Assembly (NCBI RefSeq): GCF_900115585.1
Contig: NZ_FOWZ01000004.1
Span: 248,001-312,000 of the forward strand
From: Qipengyuania nanhaisediminis
Lineage (GTDB): Bacteria; Pseudomonadota; Alphaproteobacteria; Sphingomonadales; Sphingomonadaceae
DNA: 64,000 nucleotides
Direction of reading: 5' to 3'
This document shows positions 43,401 through 51,379 of the stretch, one piece after another (the stretch's first letter is position 1; each line of letters opens with the position of its first letter). The translations under genes were made by a program, and so were the position numbers. The notes beneath the pieces were generated by a model, which saw only the letters and a program-made list of their open reading frames with translations, had not been told where the DNA came from and did no database searches.

Positions 43401-43858
43401 TGGCGGCGTTCGACGGGCTTTGCCGCAATGACCTGCGCGATCTTGCCCTGGCTGACGAGGGCAGGGGAGTGCGCACCGGTAGCGGCATCGGCGAAGGTGA
43501 GGGCGACGTCCTTGGCGCGCACGTCCTTGCCGTTGACGCGATACGCGCTGCCAGCCCCGCGTTCGATGCGGCGGATGACCTCGAGCTCGTCGCCATCATC
43601 GCTTTCGGCGGAAAGCTGGACTTCGGCAAAGTCGCGCGGCGGGCGCGTGACGGTGCCGGCGAAGATGACGTCTTCCATCCCGCCCGAGCGCATCGACTTG
43701 GGCGAGTTTTCGCCCATCACCCAGCGGATCGCTTCGAGGAGGTTGGATTTACCGCACCCGTTCGGGCCGACCACGCCGGTCAGGCCGGGTTCGATGCGCA
43801 GGGTGGACGGCTCGACGAAGCTCTTGAAACCGCTCAGTCTGAGCTGTTTTATGAGCAT
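40436..43858 (-). CDS. smc: chromosome partition protein SMC
   Basis: 1140 aa, the core of the bacterial condensin. Walker A GPNGCGKSN at residues 31-39, two long coiled coils rich in Ala/Glu/Arg around a hinge domain (AIDGVRAAKGYERAAAAALGRDGKALLGLPDEG near the middle), the ABC signature LSGGEQALTATALIFALFL and Walker B CVLDEVDAPLDDAN with D-loop. ScpA and ScpB are not in the window. It lies in an operon with DUF721 and two DsbA-like genes upstream. Confidence 0.96.
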   Translation of the reverse strand: MLIKQLRLSGFKSFVEPSTLRIEPGLTGVVGPNGCGKSNLLEAIRWVMGENSPKSMRSGGMEDVIFAGTVTRPPRDFAEVQLSAESDDGDELEVIRRIERGAGSAYRVNGKDVRAKDVALTFADAATGAHSPALVSQGKIAQVIAAKPVERRQMLEEAAGIAGLHVRRKDAESKLRSTETNLARLEDLMAGLDSQIASLRRQAKQAERYKKLSDQIKTAEARLVFARWRDAAAAAEEAKKAAAAADARVTEAQKAADEAQKAQRAAAEALAEAREEQADRRDDASAHGHRMAALTSQLEAAEQRLADLDRQKQRLEEDRGDADRMTKDAAEALARLEKELANSERDLAANEDRRPSLVAQSEDAERASRTAELALAKATADNAGVEAEWRVVEAEISQARMRLERVEAEGRRMAEQRQALAGEDVDGALESAKAAAEEAARSLADRRAAIETMQARKSELQAARDEASSALSSAKAELSGIQREHDALLRDREARERAAAKRSGRKQAIDGVRAAKGYERAAAAALGRDGKALLGLPDEGAEGRYWTGADAPQAVADSLADHLDQCPDELRARLALVHVADGDDGRTLAPGESLVTRDGHLRRWDGLVVRGEGAAEAARLEADNRFAELAQQLPALQSAVSTAQDDEARASEELGTLQRDLIAADRELAATADAERQALRALDQAEAARERIAARLEELERAESEHSELLAAAQSELEAAQAKQAALPDPEAGRASLDAARAKNEAARSTLQARAAELAAHDQSLAVARERTAAQRSDMANWQARSGEATRRLSDMARRFEEIEEERAVFAAKPEGLMREIEQGDQVRERLGTELAKAEAAVAEANERAAEADRAFASANEALAAARENRAGLSERAENQDGRRIEMARISGERFQSPPPLLPAKFEFEETEVKSADQEGEEMDRLTASRERIGPVNLVAAEELEKIESEHGSNAAEQEELREAVNRLRGSIGSLNREGRERLREAFEQVNDHFKRLFTRLFEGGEAHLALIDSDDPLEAGLEIFAQPPGKRLQSLTLLSGGEQALTATALIFALFLTNPAPICVLDEVDAPLDDANIDRFCDLLDAMVRETNTRYLIVTHNAVTMSRMHRLFGVTMIEKGISRLVSVDLGGAEELLAAE

Positions 43859-43888
43859 CGTCGCCGTTTCCCCCCTCTAGCCCCGGCT

Positions 43889-44635
43889 TTACCTGGCGCC
43901 GGCGCGTTGTAGGATTGGTTCGACCTGCGCCCACTGGTTCCCGTCGAGCCGCTGGCCGTTGAGGAAGAAGGTGGGCGTGCCGGTTACATTGAGTTCCTCC
44001 GCTGCCGTGCGCGATGCGGTCGCGATGGCCTCGATTCCCTCGGCGTTGGTCAGGCAGGTGCGGGCCTGGTCGGCGGAGAGACCGCGTGCGGCAAAGAAGT
44101 CGACCAGTCCTGCGGCCTGAGCAAGCAGGAGGAAGCGCTGTTCGGGCGCTGCCTGCATTGCCGCTTCGTAGGCAGACGGATTGGCTTCCAGGTTCTCGTA
44201 GAAGGAAGCGAGCGAGGCCCATGCCTGGTCCGACAGGGCGTGGAAGCTTTCCGGAGCGCCGCATTGGGCCAGGGTCGAGATCGTCACATCGATTGGATCG
44301 CGCAGCAGCGGGCGGATTTCATAGCTCACCACGCCGGTGTCGACATAATCCTGCTGCAGGGGTGCCGAGCCGTTTTCCGCGAAGTAGGCGCAGGCGCCGC
44401 AGGTGTGGCTGGCGAATTCCACCAGCTTCAGCGGCGCATCGGGATTGCCGATCACGAAGCCGCCATTGTCGGTCTTGCTGGCTACTTCGAGCCAGCTCGT
44501 GCCCTCGGGAGCGGGGATTGCGGCAATCGCTTCACCTTCGAGCGAACCGGTGCCGGCCTCGTCCGTTGTATCGCCGCACGCTGCAAGCGTAAGGGCGAAT
44601 GGTGCGAGAACGGCTAGGCGCAAACTGGTTTTCAT
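43889..44635 (-). CDS. DsbA-family thiol protein, lipoprotein form
   Basis: 248 aa. The lipoprotein signal peptide ends LAAC (Cys20), so the protein is membrane-anchored in the periplasm. Thioredoxin fold with DsbA/DsbG-like insertion: GNPDAPLKLVEFASHTCGACAYF with the redox pair C79-G-A-C82, and the cis-proline GTPTFFLNG near the C-terminus. Two more cysteines lie in LAQCGAPES and ARTCLTNAEG. It could oxidise or isomerise disulfides. It is paralogous to the next gene and sits 30 bp upstream of smc. Confidence 0.9.
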   Translation of the reverse strand: MKTSLRLAVLAPFALTLAACGDTTDEAGTGSLEGEAIAAIPAPEGTSWLEVASKTDNGGFVIGNPDAPLKLVEFASHTCGACAYFAENGSAPLQQDYVDTGVVSYEIRPLLRDPIDVTISTLAQCGAPESFHALSDQAWASLASFYENLEANPSAYEAAMQAAPEQRFLLLAQAAGLVDFFAARGLSADQARTCLTNAEGIEAIATASRTAAEELNVTGTPTFFLNGQRLDGNQWAQVEPILQRAGAR

Positions 44636-44749
44636 CGGAATCCTCTCTGGTGGGCAGGTAGGCTAAGCCAGGGTTTGTGCCGGGTGAAGCGCCGTAGAGG
44701 CGGTGTCCACAGAGCTATCCCCGACAAATGCAACTGCGAAGTTGCGGAA

Positions 44750-45484
44750 TTACTTGTCGTACAGGGCGTCGAGATAGGGCTGGAGGCGGGGCCAGTCATG
44801 CGCATCGAGCGTCTTGCCGCCCATGATGAAGGTCGGCGTACCGCGTAGCCCGTACTTTGCGGCATCTGCCTGGCTCTGTGCTGCAATGGCCCGTGCCCTG
44901 GTTTCATCCTTGAGGCAGTCGTCCAGCTGGATGCGCGAATATCCGCGGGTTTCCATGATCTCGTAGAAGTCAAGGTCGCTGGCAATCGCTTGCGAGCGGG
45001 CGGCGAAGCTGCCGAAATTCCACCGCGCCATTTGCGCCTGCGTCATGCTTCGGGCTTTCGCCATCCAGTCTGGGTACTTCATCAGCAAGGCAGTGTGGTT
45101 GGCGAAGAACTTGTCAGGCGCGCCGCATTGCGCCGCAAGGGCAGCCGTCAGATCGACCGGATCGCGGATCAGGTGCCGCACTTCGTAGGACACCTTGCCG
45201 CTCGGCACGTAGAGTAGCTTGATCGCGCTTTCCCCGGTCTTCGTGAATTCGGCGCAGTGCGAGCAGGTGTAGCTCATGAACTCGACCAGCCGCGCTTCGG
45301 CGTCCGGATTGCCGAGGACGTGGCCGCCGTCGACTTCGTTGATGACGGTATTCCAGTTTCCGCGCGGCTTGTTGGTCGGAAGATCCTGGCCGGTTGCGGG
45401 GAGGGAGATAAACGAGGCCGCGGCGACAACGGCGCTCACGGCGAATTTTGCAAAGGGTTTCACGTCACTGTGTTCCGTCTTCAT
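44750..45484 (-). CDS. DsbA-family thiol protein, exported
   Basis: 244 aa from ATG 45484, which overlaps the end of the DUF721 gene by 20 bp. A short cytoplasmic tail, then the signal helix FAVSAVVAAASFISLPATGQ, possibly cleaved. GNPDAEARLVEFMSYTCSHCAEF has the redox pair C74-S-H-C77, the C-x-H-C pattern of oxidising DsbA. The cis-proline loop is GTPTFIMGG. It shares the VSYEVRHLIRDPVDLTAALAAQCGAPDKF segment with its neighbour, showing a recent-looking duplication. Likely role: periplasmic disulfide formation. Confidence 0.9.
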   Translation of the reverse strand: MKTEHSDVKPFAKFAVSAVVAAASFISLPATGQDLPTNKPRGNWNTVINEVDGGHVLGNPDAEARLVEFMSYTCSHCAEFTKTGESAIKLLYVPSGKVSYEVRHLIRDPVDLTAALAAQCGAPDKFFANHTALLMKYPDWMAKARSMTQAQMARWNFGSFAARSQAIASDLDFYEIMETRGYSRIQLDDCLKDETRARAIAAQSQADAAKYGLRGTPTFIMGGKTLDAHDWPRLQPYLDALYDK

Positions 45485-46052
45485 CCTGCGATCCGAGCCC
45501 GCGCGCCAGCGATTCCAGCACGGCGCGCAATTCCGGATCCCCGATATCGCGCAAACTGTCGCCGAGTTCCATCGGTATCGGCTTGAGCGAAGGTGGGGCT
45601 TTCGCCTTCTGCTTCGCCTCCGGAGGCTTAACCGCACCTTGCCGAAGCTTGATTCGCGCCACCGCCTTGTACCCGAAGAACCGGTTCACCCGCTCGATGA
45701 TCTCGGGCAGCACTTGCTGGATCAGCGGGGCATGGGCAGGTTTGACGACCAGTTCGAGAATGCCTTCAGATTTCTCGCCCGGCGGGAAACGGATCATTTC
45801 GGGCGTGCAGACCTGCGAATGCGTATCGCCGACAATCTCCGGCCAGCGGCTCACGATAGACGATTGGACGAAGCCGAAGCGCCGGAAAGCGGGCCGCCCG
45901 ATCTGCGGCATGAGGTCGGAGATAGCCTTGGCCTGGCCGCCCCGCGGCCGTTCGTACGGCTTTCCCGCCTTGCCCTTGCCGGACGGTTTCTTCGGCTGGA
46001 CCGGCTTGTTCGGGGATTTGGGCTTGTCGCTTTCCATTAGGCCCGCGCTCAT
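45465..46052 (-). CDS. DUF721 (DciA-like) protein
   Basis: 195 aa from ATG 46052; an ATG at 46037 would give 190 aa. The KH-like DUF721 domain spans FRRFGFVQSSIVSRWPEIVGDTHSQVCTPEMIRFPPGEKSEGILELVVKPAHAPLIQQVLPEIIERVNRFFGYKAVARIKL. The N-terminus is Lys/Pro-rich and disordered, as in DciA, the predicted DnaB loader in bacteria lacking DnaC. The C-terminal tail holds SLRDIGDPELRAVLESLARG. Its start is 15 bp from the divergent mutY start, and it heads an operon that includes smc. Confidence 0.85.
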   Translation of the reverse strand: MSAGLMESDKPKSPNKPVQPKKPSGKGKAGKPYERPRGGQAKAISDLMPQIGRPAFRRFGFVQSSIVSRWPEIVGDTHSQVCTPEMIRFPPGEKSEGILELVVKPAHAPLIQQVLPEIIERVNRFFGYKAVARIKLRQGAVKPPEAKQKAKAPPSLKPIPMELGDSLRDIGDPELRAVLESLARGLGSQDEDGTQ

Positions 46053-46066
46053 GCCATAGGCTTCGC

Positions 46067-47086
46067 GTGGCCGCCAGCATCTCCGACACACTTCTCGCAT
46101 GGTATGACACGCACGCCCGCGACCTGCCGTGGCGAGCGCGGCCTGGTGCGCCGCCGACCGACCCCTATCGGGTCTGGCTTTCCGAAGTGATGTTGCAACA
46201 GACTACGGTTGCCGCGGTGAAGCCCTATTTCCAAGCTTTCACCGAGCGCTGGCCGACCGTCGAAGATTTGGCCGCCGCTCCGGAAGAAGACGTCATGGCG
46301 GCGTGGGCAGGGCTTGGCTATTATTCCCGTGCGAGAAACCTCGTGAAGGCATCGCGCGCCGTCGCCGCTATGGGCGGCTTCCCGAGCTCCGAGAAAGAGT
46401 TGCGCGATCTGCCCGGCCTCGGCGCCTACACGGCTGCCGCCGTCGCCGCGATCGCGTTCGGGCAGCGCGCAGTAGTCGTGGATGCTAATGTCGAGAGAGT
46501 GGTGTCACGGCTCTTCGCGATCGAGGAGCCGTTGCCGTCGTCCCGCAAGGTCATTCGCGAACGCACCGACGAGATCACACCTGAACTGCGTGCGGGTGAT
46601 TTCGCCCAGGCGATGATGGATCTCGGTGCGACTATCTGCACGTCGCGCGATCCGAAGTGCCTGCTGTGTCCATTATCGGTGTCGTGTGAGGGCCGGAAAA
46701 ACGGCGACCCGGCGCGCTATCCGGTCAAGGCACCGAAGAAGGCCAAGCCGGTGCGGCAGGGGCAGACTTTCTGGATCACGAGAGAAGATCACGTCTGGCT
46801 CGTAAGGCGTGAGGGAACGGGAATGCTGGCCGGGATGCGCGCGCTTCCCGATGACGGATGGTCGGCGAAGGGCGACGGTCACAAGAATGCTCCGACCGGC
46901 GGCCCGTGGCACGATCTGGGGCTCGTCCGGCACACCTTCACGCATTTCGCGCTGGAACTGGCGGTGTGCGAGACGCAAGCGACCTCCGACCCTCTGGAAG
47001 AAGGGGAATGGTGGCCGCTCGACAGGCTCGACGAAGCCGGGTTGCCGACGCTATTTGCAAAGGCAGCGCGGCTGGCGCTTGCCTAG
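46067..47086 (+). CDS. mutY: A/G-specific adenine DNA glycosylase
   Basis: 339 aa, GTG start at 46067. MutY removes adenine opposite 8-oxoguanine. Glu40 (SEVMLQQTTV) and Asp139 (VVDANVERV) are the catalytic pair; DLPGLGAYTAAAVAAIAFG is the helix-hairpin-helix. Cysteines 191, 198, 201 and 207 hold the 4Fe-4S cluster (C-x6-C-x2-C-x5-C). The C-terminal NUDIX-like domain follows (QTFWITREDHVWLVRREGTGMLAGM). Its 3' end overlaps the convergent 73-aa gene by 4 bp. Confidence 0.96.
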   Translation: MAASISDTLLAWYDTHARDLPWRARPGAPPTDPYRVWLSEVMLQQTTVAAVKPYFQAFTERWPTVEDLAAAPEEDVMAAWAGLGYYSRARNLVKASRAVAAMGGFPSSEKELRDLPGLGAYTAAAVAAIAFGQRAVVVDANVERVVSRLFAIEEPLPSSRKVIRERTDEITPELRAGDFAQAMMDLGATICTSRDPKCLLCPLSVSCEGRKNGDPARYPVKAPKKAKPVRQGQTFWITREDHVWLVRREGTGMLAGMRALPDDGWSAKGDGHKNAPTGGPWHDLGLVRHTFTHFALELAVCETQATSDPLEEGEWWPLDRLDEAGLPTLFAKAARLALA

Positions 47087-47304
47087 ATGATGCCGCCGCC
47101 CAGCGTCAGGCGCAGGGCCGCGATCAGCAGCACGATAATGTTGAAGTTGCGGCCCGAATTGCTCGACGAGAGCTGGCCGACGATGATGCCGATTACGATC
47201 AGCGGCAGTGCCAGCCAGTTGGCCCAACCCAGCAAGGGGATGGTGGCCGGGATGACGATGACGAGCGAGACGATTCCAAACAGGAATGAAAGAAGGTTCA
47301 GCAT
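47083..47304 (-). CDS. small membrane protein of unknown function
   Basis: 73 aa from ATG 47304. Three short hydrophobic stretches: LSFLFGIVSLVIVIPATIPLLGW, LALPLIVIGIIVGQL and IIVLLIAALRLTLGGGII, with a polar SSSNSGRNFN loop. The pattern resembles small YccF/DUF-type inner-membrane proteins but is not recognised. It overlaps mutY at its 3' end. The upstream gap to 47415 is 110 bp and has no clear signals. Confidence 0.7.
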   Translation of the reverse strand: MLNLLSFLFGIVSLVIVIPATIPLLGWANWLALPLIVIGIIVGQLSSSNSGRNFNIIVLLIAALRLTLGGGII

Positions 47305-47414
47305 GTGTCCTATATGGGTAGGACACTGACGCAATTCAAGAGTTTCAATTCGCAATTGACCGTTCAGCATCGCTTCCGCACAAAAGGCGCGAAAAGAACT
47401 TCGAGAGGATTCCC

Positions 47415-48719
47415 ATGGCCTACCGCAATTTCGACGATGCCCAGCTTTCGCGCCGTTCGCTGCTGAGGGGCGGGGCTTGGTTGACCGCCGGTGCAGCCAT
47501 GTCGGGCCTGCCTGGCGGCAGCATGGCGCTGGCGCACAGCAAGGCGGCGGACTGGCCTATGGTCTCCAAGCTGGTCGACAAATACGTGTCCGAAGGCAAG
47601 GTCGCCAACATGGCGGCCGCGCTGGGCTGGGGTGACCGTGATCCCCTGCTCATTGCGCAAGGCACGCTGGCGATCGGCGGCGCAACGCCTGCCGGCATGG
47701 ACAGCCTCTATCGCATCTATTCGATGACGAAGCCGGTCACCGGCATGGCGACCATGATGCTCATCGATGAGGGCAAGCTCGGCCTCGACCAGCCGCTCGC
47801 CGAAACGCTGCCCGCATTCTCCAAGATGATGGTGCAGAAGACCTATGACGGCTCGGTCACCGATCTCGTCCCGGCAGAGCGCCCGATCACGATCCGCCAC
47901 CTGCTGACGCATACGGCGGGTCTTGGCTATTCGATCATCCAGAAGGGCCCGATCCGCGAACAATATGTGAAATACGGCGTCGTGCCCGGCCAGGTGACGC
48001 GCCTGCCGATCCCGGGCCTCGGCCGCGAGGAAGCGATCCGCGGCCTCGACAAGTTCGCCAACAATCTCGCCCAGCTTCCGCTGGTCCTGCAGCCGGGCAG
48101 CAAGTGGAGCTATTCGGTCAGCCTCGACCTCCTAGGTCGCGTGATCGAAGTCGCCAGCGGCATGAGCTTCGACGAATATCTGCGCACCCAGATTTTCGAG
48201 CCCGCCGGCATGAACAGCACGTTCTTCCGCGTTCCGAAGAGCGAAGTGCCGCGCCTCACTACCAATTACGGCATCATGGGCGGTACGCCGCTGCCGCTGG
48301 ATCCCGCAGGCGCGTCGATCTATCTCGACGATCCGGCATTCCCGTTCGGCGGGGCAGGGCTGGTTTCCAGTCCGCGCGATTACGACCGCTTCCTCAAGAT
48401 GCTGCTCGGCTATGGCGAAATCGACGGCAAGCGCGTGATGAGCGAGGCTGCGGTCAAGCTCGGCACCTCGAACCTGCTGCCGGAAACCGCCGTCACGAAG
48501 GGCACCTGGGTCGAGGGGCAGGGCTTCGGCGCGGGCGGCCGCGTCACTGACGGCTCGTTCGGCTGGGGCGGCGCTGCCGGAACGGTGGCTTTCGTCAATT
48601 ACCCGGCGAAGCTGCGGGCAAGCATCTACACCCAGTACATGCCGTCCGAGGCCTATCCGATCCACGAAGGCTTCCCCAATGCCGTACAGGCCGACCTTGC
48701 AGCCATGATGGGCGCGTAA
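47415..48719 (+). CDS. serine hydrolase, class C beta-lactamase family, Tat-exported
   Basis: 434 aa. Twin-arginine signal: LSRRSLLRGGAWLTAGAAMSGL. Beta-lactamase fold of the AmpC/EstB group: nucleophile Ser103 and Lys106 in YSMTKP (S-x-x-K), Tyr233 in WSYSVSLDLLG (the Y-x-N motif is Y-S-V), and HTAGLGY upstream. Such enzymes are often esterases or D-amino-peptidases rather than lactamases. The lack of the Asn in Y-x-N points to an esterase. It is followed 6 bp later by nudC. Confidence 0.88.
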   Translation: MAYRNFDDAQLSRRSLLRGGAWLTAGAAMSGLPGGSMALAHSKAADWPMVSKLVDKYVSEGKVANMAAALGWGDRDPLLIAQGTLAIGGATPAGMDSLYRIYSMTKPVTGMATMMLIDEGKLGLDQPLAETLPAFSKMMVQKTYDGSVTDLVPAERPITIRHLLTHTAGLGYSIIQKGPIREQYVKYGVVPGQVTRLPIPGLGREEAIRGLDKFANNLAQLPLVLQPGSKWSYSVSLDLLGRVIEVASGMSFDEYLRTQIFEPAGMNSTFFRVPKSEVPRLTTNYGIMGGTPLPLDPAGASIYLDDPAFPFGGAGLVSSPRDYDRFLKMLLGYGEIDGKRVMSEAAVKLGTSNLLPETAVTKGTWVEGQGFGAGGRVTDGSFGWGGAAGTVAFVNYPAKLRASIYTQYMPSEAYPIHEGFPNAVQADLAAMMGA

Positions 48720-48724
48720 GCGGC

Positions 48725-49582
48725 GTGCTTTCCTTTACCGGCTCGCGCCTGGATCGCGCCGACCACGTCCGCGCCGATCCGGAGCGGCTGGCCGGCTACA
48801 TGAACTGGAAGGCGCGGCTGCTCGCGCTCGACGGGCTGATGCCGTCGATGGACGATGCCGGGCGCCTTTCCTGGGGCACGCTGGCGGATGCACCGGAGGA
48901 TGCGGAGCTAGTGTTCCTCGGTCTCGACGAGGGCAAGGCCTGCTTTGCCGCCGTCCCGCCGCGCGGCGATGCAAGTCCGCGCATGGCGAACCCGCAGCTC
49001 TGGTCGCTGATGGCCAATCTGCAGCCCGACGACCTCGCGCTCTACGGCGGCGCACGCAGCATCGTCGACTGGCACGCACGCCACCGGTTCTGCGCCCAGT
49101 GCGGTGGCGATACGAAGCTGGCCAAGGGCGGCTGGCAGCGCGATTGCACGGCCTGCGGGGCAAGCCATTTCCCGCGCACGGACCCGGTCACGATCATGCT
49201 GGTCGAATGTGACGGCAAGCTGATGCTCGGCCGCGGACTGGGCTGGCCGGAAGGCAGCTTTTCGGCACTAGCAGGCTTTGTCGAACCGGGCGAAAGCATC
49301 GAGGAAGGCGTCGCGCGCGAGGTCTTCGAGGAAAGCGGCGTACGCGTGCGCGACGTAACCTATGTCGCCAGCCAGCCGTGGCCGTTTCCCAGCCAGCTGA
49401 TGATCGGCTGCCACAGCCATGCCGATGACGACGCACTGACCATCGACGAGACCGAGATGGCGGAAATCAACTGGTACTCGCGCGACGAGGTGAAAGCCTC
49501 GCTGGCAGGCGACGGTCCGTTCCGCGCACCGCCGCCCCATGCCATCGCCCATCACCTTATGGATTGGTGGATTCACACATGA
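48725..49582 (+). CDS. nudC: NADH pyrophosphatase
   Basis: 285 aa, GTG start at 48725. Nudix enzyme that hydrolyses NAD(H) and can remove NAD caps from RNA. Zinc ribbon C123-x2-C126 and C141-x2-C144 (FCAQCGGD, DCTACGASHF). The Nudix box GFVEPGESIEEGVAREVFEESG is at residues 184-205. The NADH-specific SQPWPFPS motif is at 216-223. Its stop overlaps the start of the FrnE-type gene (ATGA at 49579). Confidence 0.95.
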   Translation: MLSFTGSRLDRADHVRADPERLAGYMNWKARLLALDGLMPSMDDAGRLSWGTLADAPEDAELVFLGLDEGKACFAAVPPRGDASPRMANPQLWSLMANLQPDDLALYGGARSIVDWHARHRFCAQCGGDTKLAKGGWQRDCTACGASHFPRTDPVTIMLVECDGKLMLGRGLGWPEGSFSALAGFVEPGESIEEGVAREVFEESGVRVRDVTYVASQPWPFPSQLMIGCHSHADDDALTIDETEMAEINWYSRDEVKASLAGDGPFRAPPPHAIAHHLMDWWIHT

Positions 49583-50268
49583 CCCAACCCCGCAAGATGA
49601 CGATCGATATCTGGTCCGACGTGATGTGCCCCTGGTGCCTCGTCGGCTGGGGGAACCTTTCGCAAGCGCTGGAGCAACTGGAGGGCGAGATCGAGGCGGA
49701 CGTGCGCTGGCACGCATTCGAGCTCAATCCCGATATGCCGGAAGAGGGCGAGGAGCGCACCACGCATATCGCGCGCAAGTACGGGCGCACGATCGAGCAG
49801 TCGAAGGAAGTTCAGGGCCAGATGCGGCAGGCTGCCGATGCGGCTGGCGTATCGCTCGATTACGAGGGGCCGGACCCTGCGCCCGATGCGATGATGTGGA
49901 ACACGTTCGAGGCGCACAAGCTGCTGACCTGGACGGGCGAGGAGCACGGCGCGGCAAAGCAGACCGAACTCAAGCTCGCGCTGTTCAAGGCGCATTTCAA
50001 TGCCCGCCAGCGGATCGGCGAGCGCGAAGTGCTGCTGGATGTGGCGGAAAGTGTCGGGCTCGACCGCGACGCCGCGTCAGCCGCGCTCGACGACGAGCAG
50101 GTCGCCCACAAGACACGCGCCGAAGAACGCGCCGCATGGGACATGAACATCAGCGGCGTGCCCGCGATGATCTTGGAGGGTCGCTTCATGGTGCCCGGTG
50201 CACAGCCGCCGGAGTCTTACGTCAACGCGCTGAGAAGGGTGGCGGAAAAGACGGCAGCGGCTGGGTGA
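49579..50268 (+). CDS. FrnE-type DsbA-family oxidoreductase
   Basis: 229 aa from ATG 49579. No signal peptide, so cytoplasmic. Starts MTIDIWSDVMCPWCLVG, with the redox pair C17-P-W-C20. The helical insertion includes LSQALEQLEGEIEADVRWHAFELNPDMPEEGEE, and the cis-proline loop is SGVPAMILEG near the C-terminus. FrnE-like proteins are 2-hydroxychromene-isomerase relatives in the DsbA superfamily; Deinococcus FrnE acts in oxidative stress. Coupled to nudC by ATGA. Confidence 0.88.
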   Translation: MTQPRKMTIDIWSDVMCPWCLVGWGNLSQALEQLEGEIEADVRWHAFELNPDMPEEGEERTTHIARKYGRTIEQSKEVQGQMRQAADAAGVSLDYEGPDPAPDAMMWNTFEAHKLLTWTGEEHGAAKQTELKLALFKAHFNARQRIGEREVLLDVAESVGLDRDAASAALDDEQVAHKTRAEERAAWDMNISGVPAMILEGRFMVPGAQPPESYVNALRRVAEKTAAAG

Positions 50269-50280
50269 ACGCCCGAACCG

Positions 50281-51240
50281 CTAGCAGAGTGTTCTCGGGG
50301 TCCACTCGGAATCGTCGTCATAGGTGGCCGTTCCCTCGGTAGTCGTGTCATACACCAGTGTGTAGCGCTTGTTCCTAATCCGTCCCTTGAACAGCAGCCG
50401 CGTCCCTTCGCAATAGAAGTCCGCCTCGGTGCCGCTCTCGATCGAGACCGGCGCTGCTCCGGCTTGCGAGAAGTTCGAACCGAACCTGATCGTATAATCT
50501 TCGGAAATGGCCACCAGAGCGATGTTCGAACCCTCGTAGTGGATCGAAAAATCGCGCAGATCGGCTGAGGTCGGTCCGTACACCGTGCTCGTTGAACCTG
50601 CCGCCATATCGATACGATCTATGCGCGCGCCGCTCGAATCCCTGACCACGGCATGCAAAACTCCGTTGAGATTGAGCGGATCGTCGGATTTGTAATCGCA
50701 TGAAGAGCCGAAGGATTGGGATGGATCCGACACGACAAGGGTCGTGATATCACCATCGGCCAGGTCGATCACACGTACCTCGCTTGCATCCCTGTCGTAA
50801 TAGAGTGCGCGCGTGCCATCGGAAGACAGGGCCTCACAACCCCAGTCGGGCCGCGAAACCAGCGGCACATGATTTGTGTCGGTGATCTTTCCATCCGTGT
50901 CGAACCAGAATTCTACCAAGATCATCGGCAGGGGGTTGTCGGAGCGGTCGGTTATCAGCGCGCGTCCGTGCCCTTCCGATACCAGTACGGCATCGTGCAG
51001 GTAGGCTGCATAGTTTTCATATTGATAGACCGGCTGACTTTTGGAACTGTCATTGCCGGCCACGACCAACCTTGGTGGTGTCCGTCGTTGTCGCTCTACG
51101 AATACGGTTGTCGGGACTTCGTAGGCGGGGCCGGAATCGTCGCCGCCTTTTCCGCCTTTGCCAGATGGTGGTGCACCCGTTGCGGCGACTGCAAGACCTG
51201 CAGCAGCGACGCCGAATGCCAGAATATTGACAGCACGCAT
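50281..51240 (-). CDS. secreted protein with beta-propeller-like repeats, unknown function
   Basis: 319 aa from ATG 51240 after GAGGAGGC. A signal peptide (residues 1-21) leads to a Gly/Lys-rich linker (PPSGKGGKGGDDSGPAYEVP). The mature part alternates short strands with repeats such as EVRVIDLADGDITTLVV and RIDRIDMAAGSTSTVYG, as in WD40/TolB-like propellers. Four cysteines (in WGCEAL, SSCDYK, DFYCEG and the terminal RTLC) may form two disulfides. No active-site motif recognised. It ends 13 bp after the convergent FrnE stop. The base composition looks a little lower in G+C than its neighbours. Confidence 0.75.
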   Translation of the reverse strand: MRAVNILAFGVAAAGLAVAATGAPPSGKGGKGGDDSGPAYEVPTTVFVERQRRTPPRLVVAGNDSSKSQPVYQYENYAAYLHDAVLVSEGHGRALITDRSDNPLPMILVEFWFDTDGKITDTNHVPLVSRPDWGCEALSSDGTRALYYDRDASEVRVIDLADGDITTLVVSDPSQSFGSSCDYKSDDPLNLNGVLHAVVRDSSGARIDRIDMAAGSTSTVYGPTSADLRDFSIHYEGSNIALVAISEDYTIRFGSNFSQAGAAPVSIESGTEADFYCEGTRLLFKGRIRNKRYTLVYDTTTEGTATYDDDSEWTPRTLC

Positions 51241-51379
51241 GACGATTGCCTCCTCTTCGATAAATGGAAGCGACCTTCGTTTTTGTGCGACTCTGGATCG
51301 GTGCAATCATAGCAGAAAAGGCCGCAGATCCCCAATCTGCGCGCTTGAAACAGAAATAAACGCAGCGTTCTGAGAATCG

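Noticed and set aside
47415..48719. Reading the class C serine hydrolase as a beta-lactamase resistance gene
   Set aside because: The Y-x-N motif is Y-S-V and the SxxK setting matches esterase-type relatives; there is no regulator of the AmpR kind beside it.
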